A stretch of DNA of 64,000 nucleotides from Algibacter sp. L3A6. Lineage in GTDB: Bacteria; Bacteroidota; Bacteroidia; Flavobacteriales; Flavobacteriaceae. The stretch covers positions 4,338,501 through 4,402,500 of the forward strand of contig NZ_CP047030.1 in assembly GCF_009796825.1 (NCBI RefSeq), given 5' to 3'. A program made the position numbers and the translations under genes. This document shows positions 1 through 8,828 of this stretch, piece by piece (position 1 is the first letter of the stretch; the number at the start of each line of letters is the position of its first letter). The notes under the pieces are model-generated. The model was not told where the DNA came from and ran no database searches. It was given only the letters and a program-made list of their open reading frames with translations.

Positions 1-726
1 TTCAATTACATAGGTAACTTCTAGAATTCCTTCCCCTATATCTTTGTACTTAGTTGTATATAAAACCCCCGATTTAAATAATGAAGGAACATGTGCTTGT
101 GCTCCCCAATTGGTTACATAGTAAGCTTTTTCTGTTGGATGGTAATAAGATGCCATTAATGGACTATAAAAAGGTTTGTCTAAAAAATCTATACTCTCTG
201 CAGCATCATCTGTTAAGTAGGTACCTGCACCATGTATAAAATATTTGAGTCCCGTATTGGTAGCTCCCTCAATAAAAACATTGTCATCCTCTCCATCATT
301 ATTATTTAATTCCCCAGAAACACTTACCGGTTGCCAAACCTCATCATTCCATTGAGAATGACTCTTACTACTTGGTGGAACCCCTTCTCCATAAGGACCT
401 ATAAAAGAATAAATCTGTCCTCCTTTGCCTATACGTAAATCCCAAGTATTATTTGCATCAGATATATGTTTCAAACGTGCTAAATAAACATCTTGTTCAT
501 CCAAAGTCTCTCCCCAACTACTGCCAGACGGTTCAAAATTAGTAGTAAAAGTTGTGTTATCACTTGGACTGATTAAGTCACCGTAATCCTTTAAAGGGAC
601 ATGATCGAAGAAAGTACTATCCAAAGCCTCTAAAGGGCTTTGATTTAGAGATAATACATTAATAGTTTGGGAATAATTAATAGTGCTTGTGAAAATTAAA
701 AAATATATTACGTAATATTTTAGCAT
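1..726 (-). CDS. Exported protein of unknown function, partial (second copy)
   Basis: The minus-strand frame is open from an ATG at 726 to the left edge of the window, so the C-terminal half lies outside. It begins MLKYYVIYFLIFTSTINYSQ, a Sec-type signal peptide. The rest is a clear paralogue of the protein encoded at 1158-2756 (shared stretches such as LRIGKGGQIYSFIGPYGEG and MASYYxxTEKAYYVTNWG). I do not recognise the family. It has its own copy of the shared promoter box (761-830). Context suggests a role in breakdown of the sulfated polysaccharide, perhaps as an undescribed lyase or hydrolase, but no catalytic motif is identified. Confidence 0.8.
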   Translation of the reverse strand, partial: MLKYYVIYFLIFTSTINYSQTINVLSLNQSPLEALDSTFFDHVPLKDYGDLISPSDNTTFTTNFEPSGSSWGETLDEQDVYLARLKHISDANNTWDLRIGKGGQIYSFIGPYGEGVPPSSKSHSQWNDEVWQPVSVSGELNNNDGEDDNVFIEGATNTGLKYFIHGAGTYLTDDAAESIDFLDKPFYSPLMASYYHPTEKAYYVTNWGAQAHVPSLFKSGVLYTTKYKDIGEGILEVTYVIE

Positions 727-760
727 AAAATTTTCTTTAACTAGGATTCCTAATAATTTG

Positions 761-830
761 CAAAAATAACTCTTGTAATATTATAGGCTTTTCGATATTC
801 AACCAAATCTTTGCTCTAATCTATACCTAA
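761..830 (-). promoter_or_regulatory. Shared PUL promoter box upstream of the partial gene
   Basis: Read towards the gene: half-site GAGCAA, a degenerate second half-site (TCGAAA) 21 bp on, 20 bp, then a perfect TAnnTTTG -7 element (TATTTTTG, 761-768), and the ATG at 726. It shares the 18-mer TCAACCAAATCTTTGCTC (other strand) with the SusC promoter at 34912-34982. Confidence 0.75.
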
Positions 831-857
831 ACAAAGTATTTATTCTAAAAAAGTAAG

Positions 858-912
858 TTATTTGGTTGATTTATTCTAGGTAATACCACAGCAATATCCG
901 TATAACTAACTA
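858..912 (-). pseudogene. Remnant of a second lipoprotein C-terminus
   Basis: The reverse strand reads YTDIAVVLPRINQP, matching the end of the lipoprotein at 2872-3627 (HTDIATELPENFRP); the DNA around AGCAATATCCGTAT is also nearly the same. The unit lipoprotein plus 532-aa protein was probably duplicated in tandem and the second lipoprotein then deleted. The rest of 913-1157 holds a hairpin and a short unidentified open stretch on the minus strand (about 1045-1150); I see no gene there. Confidence 0.5.
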
Positions 913-938
913 TTGACTCCAATCTAATAGTTAGTTAT
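902..938. other. Perfect 13-bp inverted repeat (hairpin)
   Basis: ATAACTAACTATT at 902-914 is exactly complementary to 926-938, with an 11-nt loop. There is no T-tract, so it is not a typical terminator. It lies just beyond the lipoprotein remnant, inside the tandem-duplication scar. Confidence 0.6.
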
Positions 939-1157
939 CTATTAGCCACTAATAAAAGAGTTTTAGAGCTTAGTGTTTACTAAAAAAACTATACCATCTT
1001 GATTTCCTTCACTTCATCTGAATTGAGAATAAGAATCTTTTTATTCTAAATGAATACCAGTATAAGTATTAATTAAAACAGGTAAGATATCTCTATCAAC
1101 ATTCCCTATAAAAACTTGATTTAGATTTAAAACAATTGATCTTGTAACTATAAGAAT

Positions 1158-2756
1158 TTATTGATGAAGAGGAACCCATAATCTGTTTTGGTATTCCTTT
1201 GTTAACACTACTTTAGTATCATCTACGATAATATTGTCTAACAATATATATGTATGTTTATTATCACTCCTATCTTTATCTGATGCGTAACCTAATAGTC
1301 TAACATATTCTATTTTACCATCATATTGTCTGTAGGTAGTTCTATTTTTATACCTTTTATATTTAGAGTTGCCTTTTTTGTAAGGATTACTAAACGGAAT
1401 GGTAGTGACACCGGAATATAGATCAGGAGAAATATATTCTTTTCCAGTAGCTGTATCTCTCATAAGAAAAACAGGAATCATATCTTTTATTGGACTGGTA
1501 TACAATTGTATATCTTGATCTAAAGCATTATCCAACTCTTTAGCCTCAATAGTTACCATAGCAGTATTTTCAATTGTAGGAGTTATAAATCCATAAGCAA
1601 CCTCTGATTTTATTTTGTTTGCTTTTTTTTGTACCTCATCTCTTGTACCGTTGATATAATACATTCGGTAATAAAAAGTCTCTCCCGGTTTTACATCAAT
1701 TTTTGCAATTGTAGTAAATAATGTATAATCACGGGGATTTCTATCATTCCCTACCTGTGCACTTCTATAGTAAATTTTAGAAAGGTTATGATCGCTAAAC
1801 TCATCTTTTAAAATTTTATCTCCAAAAACAATTCCCAATGCTGGACTTGTTGACGAAAATGTATCTTGAGCATAAATAATATAACCACCTGTAGCATCAA
1901 TACTATCTGTATCTCCTTTGTTTTTAGTTCCAGTTTGTCCGTAAATAATTTCAATATCTCCACCTGGCCTGCTAACAAAATTTCCTCTTAACGCAGAACT
2001 TCTAACACCACCCCAAGGAACGTTTAAATGATCTAATACATCTGTTCCAAAATTTTGAATTACATAGGTAACCTCTAAAATCCCTTCTCCTATATCTTTG
2101 TATTTAGTGGTGTATAAAACCCCTGATTTAAACAAGGATGGAATATGCGCTTGCACTCCCCAATTGGTTACATAGTAAGCTTTTTCAGTTTGATTATAAT
2201 AGGATGCCATAAGCGGACTATAAAAAGATGTTTCTAAAACACCCGCTAAATACGTACCTGCTCCATGTATAAAATACTTTAATCCAGCATTCGTAACCCC
2301 CTCTTTAAGGTTTGTATTCTTATCCCTATTATTAAATTCCCCAGAAACAATTACCGGCTGCCAAACCTCATCATTCCATTGAGAATTATGACTCTTATAA
2401 CTAGGCGGAACTCCTTCTCCATAAGGACCAATAAAAGAATAGATTTGTCCTCCTTTACCTATGCGTAAATCCCAAGTACTATTTGAATCTGATTCATGTT
2501 TTAAACGTGCTAAATAAACATTTTTCTCATCTAAACCCTTTCCCCAACTACTACCAGAAGGTTCGTAGTTGGTGCTAAAAGTTGTATTGCTACTTGGCTT
2601 GATTAAACCTCCATAATCCTTTAAAGGAACATGATGAAAGAAAGTGCTATCCAAAGCTTCTATAGGCCTTTGACTAAGAGATAATTTCTTTTCAGCCTGA
2701 GCAGAAATCATGCTGATTGTAAACACTAAAAAAAGTAACGATAAATATTTTAACAT
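1158..2756 (-). CDS. Exported protein of unknown function (532 aa)
   Basis: The protein starts MLKYLSLLFLVFTISMISAQA, a Sec signal peptide. A longer reading from 2789 adds 11 residues but would place the start almost on the -7 element, and the paralogue at 726 starts at the same MLKY, so 2756 is preferred. The mature protein is rich in aromatic and glycine residues and probably all-beta (WDLRIGKGGQIYSFIGPYGEG near residues 95-115, HLNVPWGGVRSSALRG near 250). I know no family for it. Two adjacent copies, each with the shared promoter box, argue for a real role at the cell surface or periplasm in degrading this polymer, for example as a new carbohydrate-active enzyme. That function is inferred from context only. 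Confidence 0.8.
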   Translation of the reverse strand: MLKYLSLLFLVFTISMISAQAEKKLSLSQRPIEALDSTFFHHVPLKDYGGLIKPSSNTTFSTNYEPSGSSWGKGLDEKNVYLARLKHESDSNSTWDLRIGKGGQIYSFIGPYGEGVPPSYKSHNSQWNDEVWQPVIVSGEFNNRDKNTNLKEGVTNAGLKYFIHGAGTYLAGVLETSFYSPLMASYYNQTEKAYYVTNWGVQAHIPSLFKSGVLYTTKYKDIGEGILEVTYVIQNFGTDVLDHLNVPWGGVRSSALRGNFVSRPGGDIEIIYGQTGTKNKGDTDSIDATGGYIIYAQDTFSSTSPALGIVFGDKILKDEFSDHNLSKIYYRSAQVGNDRNPRDYTLFTTIAKIDVKPGETFYYRMYYINGTRDEVQKKANKIKSEVAYGFITPTIENTAMVTIEAKELDNALDQDIQLYTSPIKDMIPVFLMRDTATGKEYISPDLYSGVTTIPFSNPYKKGNSKYKRYKNRTTYRQYDGKIEYVRLLGYASDKDRSDNKHTYILLDNIIVDDTKVVLTKEYQNRLWVPLHQ

Positions 2757-2790
2757 AATATTTTCTTTGATAAAAATTCTGAATATCATT

Positions 2791-2848
2791 CAAAAATCAA
2801 CTAATCTTACCTCAAAGTGTTTTCTTCATTCAACCTAATCTTAACTCA
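2791..2848 (-). promoter_or_regulatory. Shared PUL promoter box upstream of the 532-aa gene
   Basis: Towards the gene: GAGTTA half-site, then GAAGAAAA in register 21 bp on, 21-22 bp, then GATTTTTG (2791-2798), one mismatch from TAnnTTTG. It sits between the stop of the upstream lipoprotein (2872) and the ATG at 2756, so the 532-aa gene is its own transcription unit. Confidence 0.65.
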
Positions 2849-2871
2849 GATTATTTTTTAAATAGGAGTAA

Positions 2872-3627
2872 TTACTCTACTACATTAGGTCTGAAATTTT
2901 CAGGTAATTCCGTTGCAATATCCGTATGATTTTCAATAGTAAGACCAAGGCTTGCTTCAAGTGAAAATTCATAAAACAAAATATAGTCAATACTAGTTCC
3001 TTGTGCTCTTCCAGACATGGTAAATGTATAGGTTTCTCCTTCTTTTAAATTATAGACCGCTCTCGTTAAGACATCATTTCCGTTCACTTCTGCCTCTAAT
3101 TTAATTGTAGATCCCCATTTCCGAACACCTCTTCCCCAAAACTTATGGTCAGTTTCTAAAGTTTCTGTAGTATAAACAAATCCAGATGTGAAATCACCCT
3201 CCAACCTAACATACACATCATTTCTTTTATCTTCTTCTTCATCATCAGCAAGTGGCTGATACATTCTCATGACAAGTCTATATTGCGCTGTTTTAGGACA
3301 AACAAATTCATATTCTAATGGAGATGTTGCAGGTCCAGTGTTTAAATTATTCCCTGTAAATTCTAGATACCCTTTATTAATAGCTTCTATTCCTGTTCCA
3401 ACATGGTATTTAGGATCGCCAGGAACTCGTTTTACCCATAATCCTAAATCAGATTTTGTGATTTCAGGTTCAAAAACAATAAAATTGTCACCATATAGGA
3501 TATCTGTTTTTGTTGGTTCTTCTTCAACTTCTTCAACTTCGTCAATAGCTTCTTCTTCATCAGAAGTTCCACATGACACAAAAAATAAAAATGTTAAAAG
3601 AAAAAAGATGTTTGGTAATCTAGTCAT
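2872..3627 (-). CDS. Surface or periplasmic lipoprotein, beta-sandwich-like
   Basis: It has a lipoprotein signal (MTRLPNIFFLLTFLFFVSC, Cys at residue 19) followed by a very acidic linker (SDEEEAIDEVEEVEEE) of the kind that exports lipoproteins to the surface in Bacteroidota. The remaining ~200 residues read as alternating beta strands (YEFVCPKTAQYRLVMRMYQP, YTFTMSGRAQGTSIDYILFY), resembling carbohydrate-binding modules of the CBM6/jelly-roll type; the exact family is not recognised. It is the last gene of the GH95-sulfatase transcription unit, 30 bp after the sulfatase. A glycan-binding role is inferred from context. Confidence 0.7.
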   Translation of the reverse strand: MTRLPNIFFLLTFLFFVSCGTSDEEEAIDEVEEVEEEPTKTDILYGDNFIVFEPEITKSDLGLWVKRVPGDPKYHVGTGIEAINKGYLEFTGNNLNTGPATSPLEYEFVCPKTAQYRLVMRMYQPLADDEEEDKRNDVYVRLEGDFTSGFVYTTETLETDHKFWGRGVRKWGSTIKLEAEVNGNDVLTRAVYNLKEGETYTFTMSGRAQGTSIDYILFYEFSLEASLGLTIENHTDIATELPENFRPNVVE

Positions 3628-3657
3628 AGTTATAATAATTTAAAATTGATGTTATAA

Positions 3658-5178
3658 TTAATAAAGCTCTTTCACAAGAGTTTTACATTTGTTTCTGTAA
3701 TAATCAAGTTGCTTTTTGTAAGCAGGGTTTGTAGCCAAATTATTCTGTTCTTTAGGATCTTTTAATATATCGAACAACTCCTCGTAAATAGGCTCTTCAT
3801 TGGTTTCCATAGATTGATTTGGAACATACTTTTTTCGATCATTTATTTTACTGAAAGATCGGATGTATTTGTATTGTTTACTTCTAACAGCTTCTTGTCT
3901 AGGGTATCCTTGATCTGTAAATAAATTTTCTAGGAATATTTCATCTCTCCATTGTGTGTTTTTCTTTTCAATTAATGGAAGCATACTTTTTCCTTGGTAA
4001 GATTTAGGAATCGCTACACCACACATTTCTAAAATAGTGGCAGGAATATCTTGGCCAACGACCAATTCATCTATTACTTTCCCTTTTGTTTTTTTATTGA
4101 ATAATGGTGAATACACAATCAAAGGTACATGTACAGATTCATCATATAATATCGTCTTTCCTCCTAAACCATGTTCTCCTAAAAACAAACCGTTATCAGA
4201 ACAAAATACAATAATGGTATTTTCATCTTCACCTATTTCTTTTAAATAGGTACGTAAATTCCCTACCATTACATCAATGGCATGAACAGCACGAGTCATT
4301 TTTAATTTTTCATTTAATAATCTAGCTCTTTTAGAAGTGACATAATATCTCATCAAATCACTTGTAGCATATACTTCCTTAGGAAGACTAATTTCTTGAG
4401 GATAGTCATCTGGTAACGTTATCTTATCTTTAACATCATTGTATCCTGTTTTATAATATTCTGGATCTGTTTCACGTGACCCCATTCCACCAATGCTAGA
4501 GGCATGTGGAAGATTTAAATTAATCCAAGCAGAAAAAGGTTTGTTAGGATCTCTTTTATGTAATTGATTTTTAATGGAAGCATCTGCATTCTGATAAAAA
4601 TAATCATACGTATCATTCTGTGTCAAATAAGCTTTGGTAGCCTCTAACATTCCTTCTATTTGAGTTTTGTGTTTAAGATTTCCAAACTGTTTGTGTTTTT
4701 TTGCTGGGTAAAATCCTAAATGTCCTTCACCATAATAGCAGAAATCAGTATTTTCTATTAAAGAGGTATTCCTTCTATCTGAAATTTTTGTGTGATGTTT
4801 CCCTATAAAAGCGGTTGAATATCCTGCTTTTTTTAACTGTACCAACCAACTCTTTTTATAAGTTTTATCAGATATTAGATTCTTAGAAACATAGTTAAAT
4901 CCAATTTTGTTTTTTCGTTCCCATTGCCCTGTAAATATATTGGCTCTACTTGGCCCACAAATAGGACTCGTAATATATGCGTTGTTGAAAAACACACCTT
5001 CTTTAGCCAACGCATCAATATTTGGAGTTTGAACAACAGGGTCTCCCGTCATACTTAAAGAACTGAACCTTTGATCGTCAGAAAACACGAAAATAATATT
5101 TGGTTTCTTTTCTTGTGCTCTAACAGAACAAGCTAAAAAAGAAACGAATACACATATGCTGTATAGAATTATTTTCAT
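3658..5178 (-). CDS. Formylglycine-dependent sulfatase, exported (506 aa)
   Basis: Family S1 sulfatase. The activation motif C-G-P-S-R is at residues 74-78, where Cys becomes formylglycine. The N-terminal metal-binding motif IIFVFSDDQ and the second metal/active-site stretches GKHHTK and FCSDNGLFLGEHG are present. The signal peptide is MKIILYSICVFVSFLACSVR. A longer frame reaches 5289 but would overlap the GH95 gene by about 100 bp; the ATG at 5178 lies 13 bp after the GH95 stop and opens directly into the signal peptide, so it is chosen. It should remove sulfate esters from oligosaccharides in the periplasm, as part of the GH95-sulfatase-lipoprotein unit. The exact sulfatase subfamily and position specificity cannot be told by eye. 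Confidence 0.93.
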   Translation of the reverse strand: MKIILYSICVFVSFLACSVRAQEKKPNIIFVFSDDQRFSSLSMTGDPVVQTPNIDALAKEGVFFNNAYITSPICGPSRANIFTGQWERKNKIGFNYVSKNLISDKTYKKSWLVQLKKAGYSTAFIGKHHTKISDRRNTSLIENTDFCYYGEGHLGFYPAKKHKQFGNLKHKTQIEGMLEATKAYLTQNDTYDYFYQNADASIKNQLHKRDPNKPFSAWINLNLPHASSIGGMGSRETDPEYYKTGYNDVKDKITLPDDYPQEISLPKEVYATSDLMRYYVTSKRARLLNEKLKMTRAVHAIDVMVGNLRTYLKEIGEDENTIIVFCSDNGLFLGEHGLGGKTILYDESVHVPLIVYSPLFNKKTKGKVIDELVVGQDIPATILEMCGVAIPKSYQGKSMLPLIEKKNTQWRDEIFLENLFTDQGYPRQEAVRSKQYKYIRSFSKINDRKKYVPNQSMETNEEPIYEELFDILKDPKEQNNLATNPAYKKQLDYYRNKCKTLVKELY

Positions 5179-5191
5179 AATATAATTGTTA

Positions 5192-7567
5192 CTAATAAGA
5201 ACTGTAATATTGATGACCTGGTAAACGTTTTGTTTTGTCACCATATCCAAATAGATTTTTCTCCTTTTCAGATTTTGGTAGTTCTGCAATAGTTACGTTC
5301 GTTTTACTCAATTTCTTGGAAGTGATCATTACAGATTCGTTTTTCTTTAAATCTACAATGTAAGTACCATTGATTTCTTTATCTACAGAAATGCGCTTTC
5401 CGTTGATATAGAATTTAGGGTTTTTAATATCTACCTGTACGTTACATTTGTTTCCTTTCAAACTTGTGACAGAAACAAATTCAGTAATCCCTTTTTCTTT
5501 TTTAGCGCTTACCAAAAAGGCTCCTTGTGTTCTTAAGTTATGGAAAGAAACATCTTTCCATTTTTTTGGACTTGCAGGAAATACATTTATTTTATCTCCC
5601 CAGCTTTGTAGCATCATATCATGCAAACTAGTTGTAAACGATAATGGGCTTTCAATAACGGGATTGATTTTAACTTCAGAATACATAGTTGTAGAAGAAA
5701 TGTTTTTGTGTTTGATTAAAAAGTCTAAGTAGTAATAGGCTTTTTCAGCATCTCCCAAACAAGCATACATAGAAGCTGCTCCCGTAGCTGTATAGCCCGT
5801 TACAGGCATTGCTTTAATTTTTTTGCCACTAAAGGTAACATCCAACCAATGATCTAAAGAAGTACGTAATAATTTTTTATCTTCTTCTTTTTCGGGAGTA
5901 ATCACCATTAAAGGATAAAAAGCCAATAAATGAGAGTAATGGCGATGTGGTTTATCAAAAGGAATATCTTTTCCTATTCTAAGGCCGTCTGCATCTATCT
6001 GAAACTCTACTAAATTATCTATCAAATGTTGCCAGTCTTTAGCTAATGGATCATTTAATTGATGTTGTTTATCAATATCTAATAATGTTTGGCAACTCCA
6101 ACGTATTAATGCTAGGGTAAAATTAATATCCATACCATGTCCTGGTTTGTATTCTGGAGACCAGCTATTTTTTATGTGGATTTTACCATCTTTGGAAGCA
6201 ACAGGGTTTTCCTTAATATAATTTAAATAACCATTAACCGTCTTTTTTAAGATAGGAAATAATTTATCTCTCATACGAATATCATCTCCAGCAAACTTGC
6301 AATGCAGCCAATAATCATTTAACATCCATGCTAACATATCAGGTACTTTCCCTCCGTTAAAGGCTATTAAATCTTGAGGCATTAACGCTGCAACGGCGGC
6401 ACTATTTTTCCATCTAGCAGGAACATTTCCTTCTAGATTTTTTGCATACTTATCAATGTTATTAGGTAAAGACTCACCAATAGACATTCTGTTTGCTGTT
6501 AAATGTGTCCAATAAATTAATTGTACGTTTAAATCTCCCCAAACCATTGGCCAAAAAGTTCTATTGTACCAAGGTCCCATTAAATCTAGAATCGGTCCAT
6601 TCCCTCTAGAAGCAGAACCTAGCTTGTACATTTGAATCCAATAGAAAGATTCTTTTTCAGCATCATTGATGGATAAAAAACTAAGAGGGTAATAGTCATG
6701 CCACCATTTTTGATGTGATGACACAAACTTGTTTTGTTGAATAAGATTTTCTGCTATTGCTAAATTTTCAGTTACAATCTCTAAGGAGTTGTGTTCTGGG
6801 TAACTATGGTGAACACTTGTGATAAGTTGTTGTTTACCTGATGGATTTCCTGTTAACTTCCAACCTGTAGTGGTTTCACCTCTATTATCAAATAGTGGTT
6901 GGTAACAAAAATTATAACCATTCTTAGCGCTTAAGGTTGGCTTTGGAGGCATCTCTAAAATTGTTGCTCTCATTTTTGCCCAACCACCTCCTTTAGGTCC
7001 TTTTCCTGCTTTTAAGGCTTCATATACTGGAGGAATAGGATCTTCAGCTTGCCACGTAATTTCAATTTCTTCGTCTTTTGTATCTGTTTCAAAAAAGATA
7101 ACATCTTTTGTACTGTGTGTAAATCCTTTTATTTTATAGGTTCCTTTAGACGTAGTAATAACACCAGTTAATTCTGCATTCCATAAATTCAAGCGCATCT
7201 CAATCCCTGTTATTTCCCCTTTAGATTTCAAATCGAAATGACCGAGTGGCAACCTACTTCGTTTGATCCAAAGCATCTCATCAGCTTTTGTTTTTGCCTC
7301 TCTGTGATCATAGTAATCATGTCTTCCTACATGAATTGAAATGACATTTTTGTTTTCTTCCTTTGCTTGATAAAATAAGAAACCAACATTTCCATTACCT
7401 GTATATGGCGCTGTTTGCCATTTGTCAGGAACTATATCCCAAAGCATGTCATGCTTAGACAAAAATGATTCGTAGTCAACTTTAAAATCAACTTGTTTTC
7501 CTTGAGAAAAACTAGAAATTGAAAAAAAAATAAACACATAAAAAAATAATACTTTCAACTTAAACAT
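5192..7567 (-). CDS. GH95-type alpha-L-fucosidase/galactosidase (791 aa)
   Basis: The length and layout fit GH95: signal peptide MFKLKVLFFYVFIFFSISSFSQ, N-terminal beta domain (about 25-290), an (alpha/alpha)6 barrel with NSWSPEYKPG and the HRHYSHLLAFYP motif (HRHxSHL is a family hallmark), then a C-terminal beta domain with the hallmark stretch LHDMMLQSWGDKINVFPASP. GH95 enzymes release alpha-1,2-linked L-fucose or L-galactose by inversion. It heads an operon with the sulfatase and lipoprotein downstream and is preceded by a shared promoter box. Substrate choice within GH95 is not decided by sequence reading. Confidence 0.88.
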   Translation of the reverse strand: MFKLKVLFFYVFIFFSISSFSQGKQVDFKVDYESFLSKHDMLWDIVPDKWQTAPYTGNGNVGFLFYQAKEENKNVISIHVGRHDYYDHREAKTKADEMLWIKRSRLPLGHFDLKSKGEITGIEMRLNLWNAELTGVITTSKGTYKIKGFTHSTKDVIFFETDTKDEEIEITWQAEDPIPPVYEALKAGKGPKGGGWAKMRATILEMPPKPTLSAKNGYNFCYQPLFDNRGETTTGWKLTGNPSGKQQLITSVHHSYPEHNSLEIVTENLAIAENLIQQNKFVSSHQKWWHDYYPLSFLSINDAEKESFYWIQMYKLGSASRGNGPILDLMGPWYNRTFWPMVWGDLNVQLIYWTHLTANRMSIGESLPNNIDKYAKNLEGNVPARWKNSAAVAALMPQDLIAFNGGKVPDMLAWMLNDYWLHCKFAGDDIRMRDKLFPILKKTVNGYLNYIKENPVASKDGKIHIKNSWSPEYKPGHGMDINFTLALIRWSCQTLLDIDKQHQLNDPLAKDWQHLIDNLVEFQIDADGLRIGKDIPFDKPHRHYSHLLAFYPLMVITPEKEEDKKLLRTSLDHWLDVTFSGKKIKAMPVTGYTATGAASMYACLGDAEKAYYYLDFLIKHKNISSTTMYSEVKINPVIESPLSFTTSLHDMMLQSWGDKINVFPASPKKWKDVSFHNLRTQGAFLVSAKKEKGITEFVSVTSLKGNKCNVQVDIKNPKFYINGKRISVDKEINGTYIVDLKKNESVMITSKKLSKTNVTIAELPKSEKEKNLFGYGDKTKRLPGHQYYSSY

Positions 7568-7636
7568 TGGCAGTTTAATTTTAACTTATGAAAAACTCTT
7601 AACAGCAAAAAACATTCAACTATACAGAATACCGTA

Positions 7637-7686
7637 CAAAGGTATTTTACAAACGAATTTAACTCTTGCTCTAATCGATCAATTAC
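7637..7686 (-). promoter_or_regulatory. Shared PUL promoter box upstream of GH95
   Basis: Towards the gene: CGATTAGAGCAA half-site, 21 bp, then a perfect TAnnTTTG (TACCTTTG, 7637-7644), with the ATG at 7567. The distal half-site expected 21 bp further upstream is weak here. Confidence 0.65.
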
Positions 7687-7689
7687 TTT

Positions 7690-8062
7690 ATATAATTCAG
7701 TACTAAGTGCTTTTATTGGGTCTGTTATCGATAGTTTACTTTTTCATTTCTTATTCTTATTTCTTCACTTTTACTTTTGGAGAGTTTCTTAAAAATTGTA
7801 ATTATTACAAACACTAATTAAAATCAAATCTTAAATTTAAGCGGCATGTTTTTTATTTAATGCATCGTTATTTTATTATATATAAGACACTAATTAGAAT
7901 AAACATGTCCAAAAAGAGCAATAAACTGAATGATTACATAATTATTAAAACTCAAAGTTTAAATAATTTTGTAACCTTTAGCTAGTCAATTAAAAAATTC
8001 ACATATTGATAGATTTTCTAAAAAAATAGAGGGCAAGGTTGATTGAAAATCAAAATAAATAA
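7690..8062. other. Intergenic stretch without a gene
   Basis: Very AT-rich DNA with stops in all frames. The only structure seen is a short palindrome TTGTAATTATTACAA at 7796-7810. It separates the intact GH95 unit from the pseudogene-rich stretch that follows. Confidence 0.6.
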
Positions 8063-8302
8063 ATTTCAAACAACCTGACCTATAAAATTAGCCCAAATCC
8101 AATAAACGATAGTTTTTCCATTGTAAAAAATTCTATCGAAAAAATTAAAAGCATACAAGTTTTTAATCTGAGAGGAGTACTGGTTAAATCATACAAAGGT
8201 GTACAGGATCAATATAATATAAGCGAGTTACGTTCAGGTTTGTACTTAGCTACAATAAAAACAGAAAACAACATTAAAGTAGTGATATTAATAAAAGAAT
8301 AA
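8063..8302 (+). pseudogene. Orphan T9SS C-terminal sorting domain
   Basis: An open stretch after a stop at 8060, with no start codon, reads YKISPNPINDSF, then IQVFNLRGVLVKSY, then SELRSGLYLATIKTENN and ends VVILIKE. This is the standard T9SS type A tail (PNP motif, V-x-D/N-x-x-G-x-x-V, L-x-x-G-x-Y). The rest of the secreted protein is gone. A good terminator follows directly, so this is the true 3' end of a lost gene. Confidence 0.8.
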
Positions 8303-8315
8303 ACACAACAGAAAA

Positions 8316-8351
8316 CCCCATAGCCTAATTGACTATGGGGCTTATTTTTTT
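8316..8351 (+). terminator. Rho-independent terminator after the orphan T9SS tail
   Basis: CCCCATAG (8316-8323) pairs with CTATGGGG (8333-8340) and is followed by CTTATTTTTTT. Confidence 0.85.
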
Positions 8352-8400
8352 AGAATCTCATCTGATTATTTTTGATTTTGGAATTCACTTTTCCATAAAA

Positions 8401-8510
8401 TTATTCTATCAATAGCATTCTTAGGGAATTCCCTTCGGTACTTCTTCCTGTTTTTATATCTAATTCTAGTTGATTTAAAATAAATTCTGCAATTTTATCA
8501 CCGACGAAAA
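8401..8510 (-). pseudogene. Sulfatase C-terminal remnant
   Basis: The minus strand reads KIAEFILNQLELDIKTGRST, then EGNSLRMLLIE and a stop at 8401-8403. The pattern E-L-x-x-x-x-x-GRST-x-G is the usual C-terminal helix of arylsulfatase-type proteins, compare LNGRSTEG in the sulfatase at 46781-48319. Nothing upstream continues the match. The stretch 8511-8760 holds only unidentified coding-like debris. Confidence 0.45.
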
Positions 8511-8764
8511 TACTCTACTTAATAAGTATTCAACTATTCTCAAATAAAAAAGATGCACTATTAATTAATGATTAAATTTATAATCCCCACCGCCTTGGTG
8601 ATTTGTTAAAGGAACGAAGAAAAATAGACTGAGAGACTACAAACCTATTCAGAATGAAGACTATATCAACTTAGCGAAATATCTGCGTTACATTTCGATG
8701 GACTTATAGTAATAATTGACTGAATGGAATAGAGCAAAAAAAAGAGCTAAATAAGCAAAAAAAC

Positions 8765-8795
8765 TACGATTGTAATTTGTTACTTTACAATCGTA
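8765..8795. promoter_or_regulatory. Perfect 11-bp inverted repeat, candidate operator
   Basis: TACGATTGTAA (8765-8775) and its exact complement (8785-8795) are separated by 9 bp and lie 34 bp before the ATG of the small exported protein at 8829. The position suits a repressor operator or a 5'-leader hairpin. Confidence 0.5.
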
Positions 8796-8828
8796 AAATA
8801 AGTACAAATCATTATAAAATTTTAAAAG

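Noticed and set aside
5179..5289. Longer start for the sulfatase at 3658
   Set aside because: It would overlap the GH95 coding region by about 100 bp and place 37 non-signal residues before a good signal peptide.
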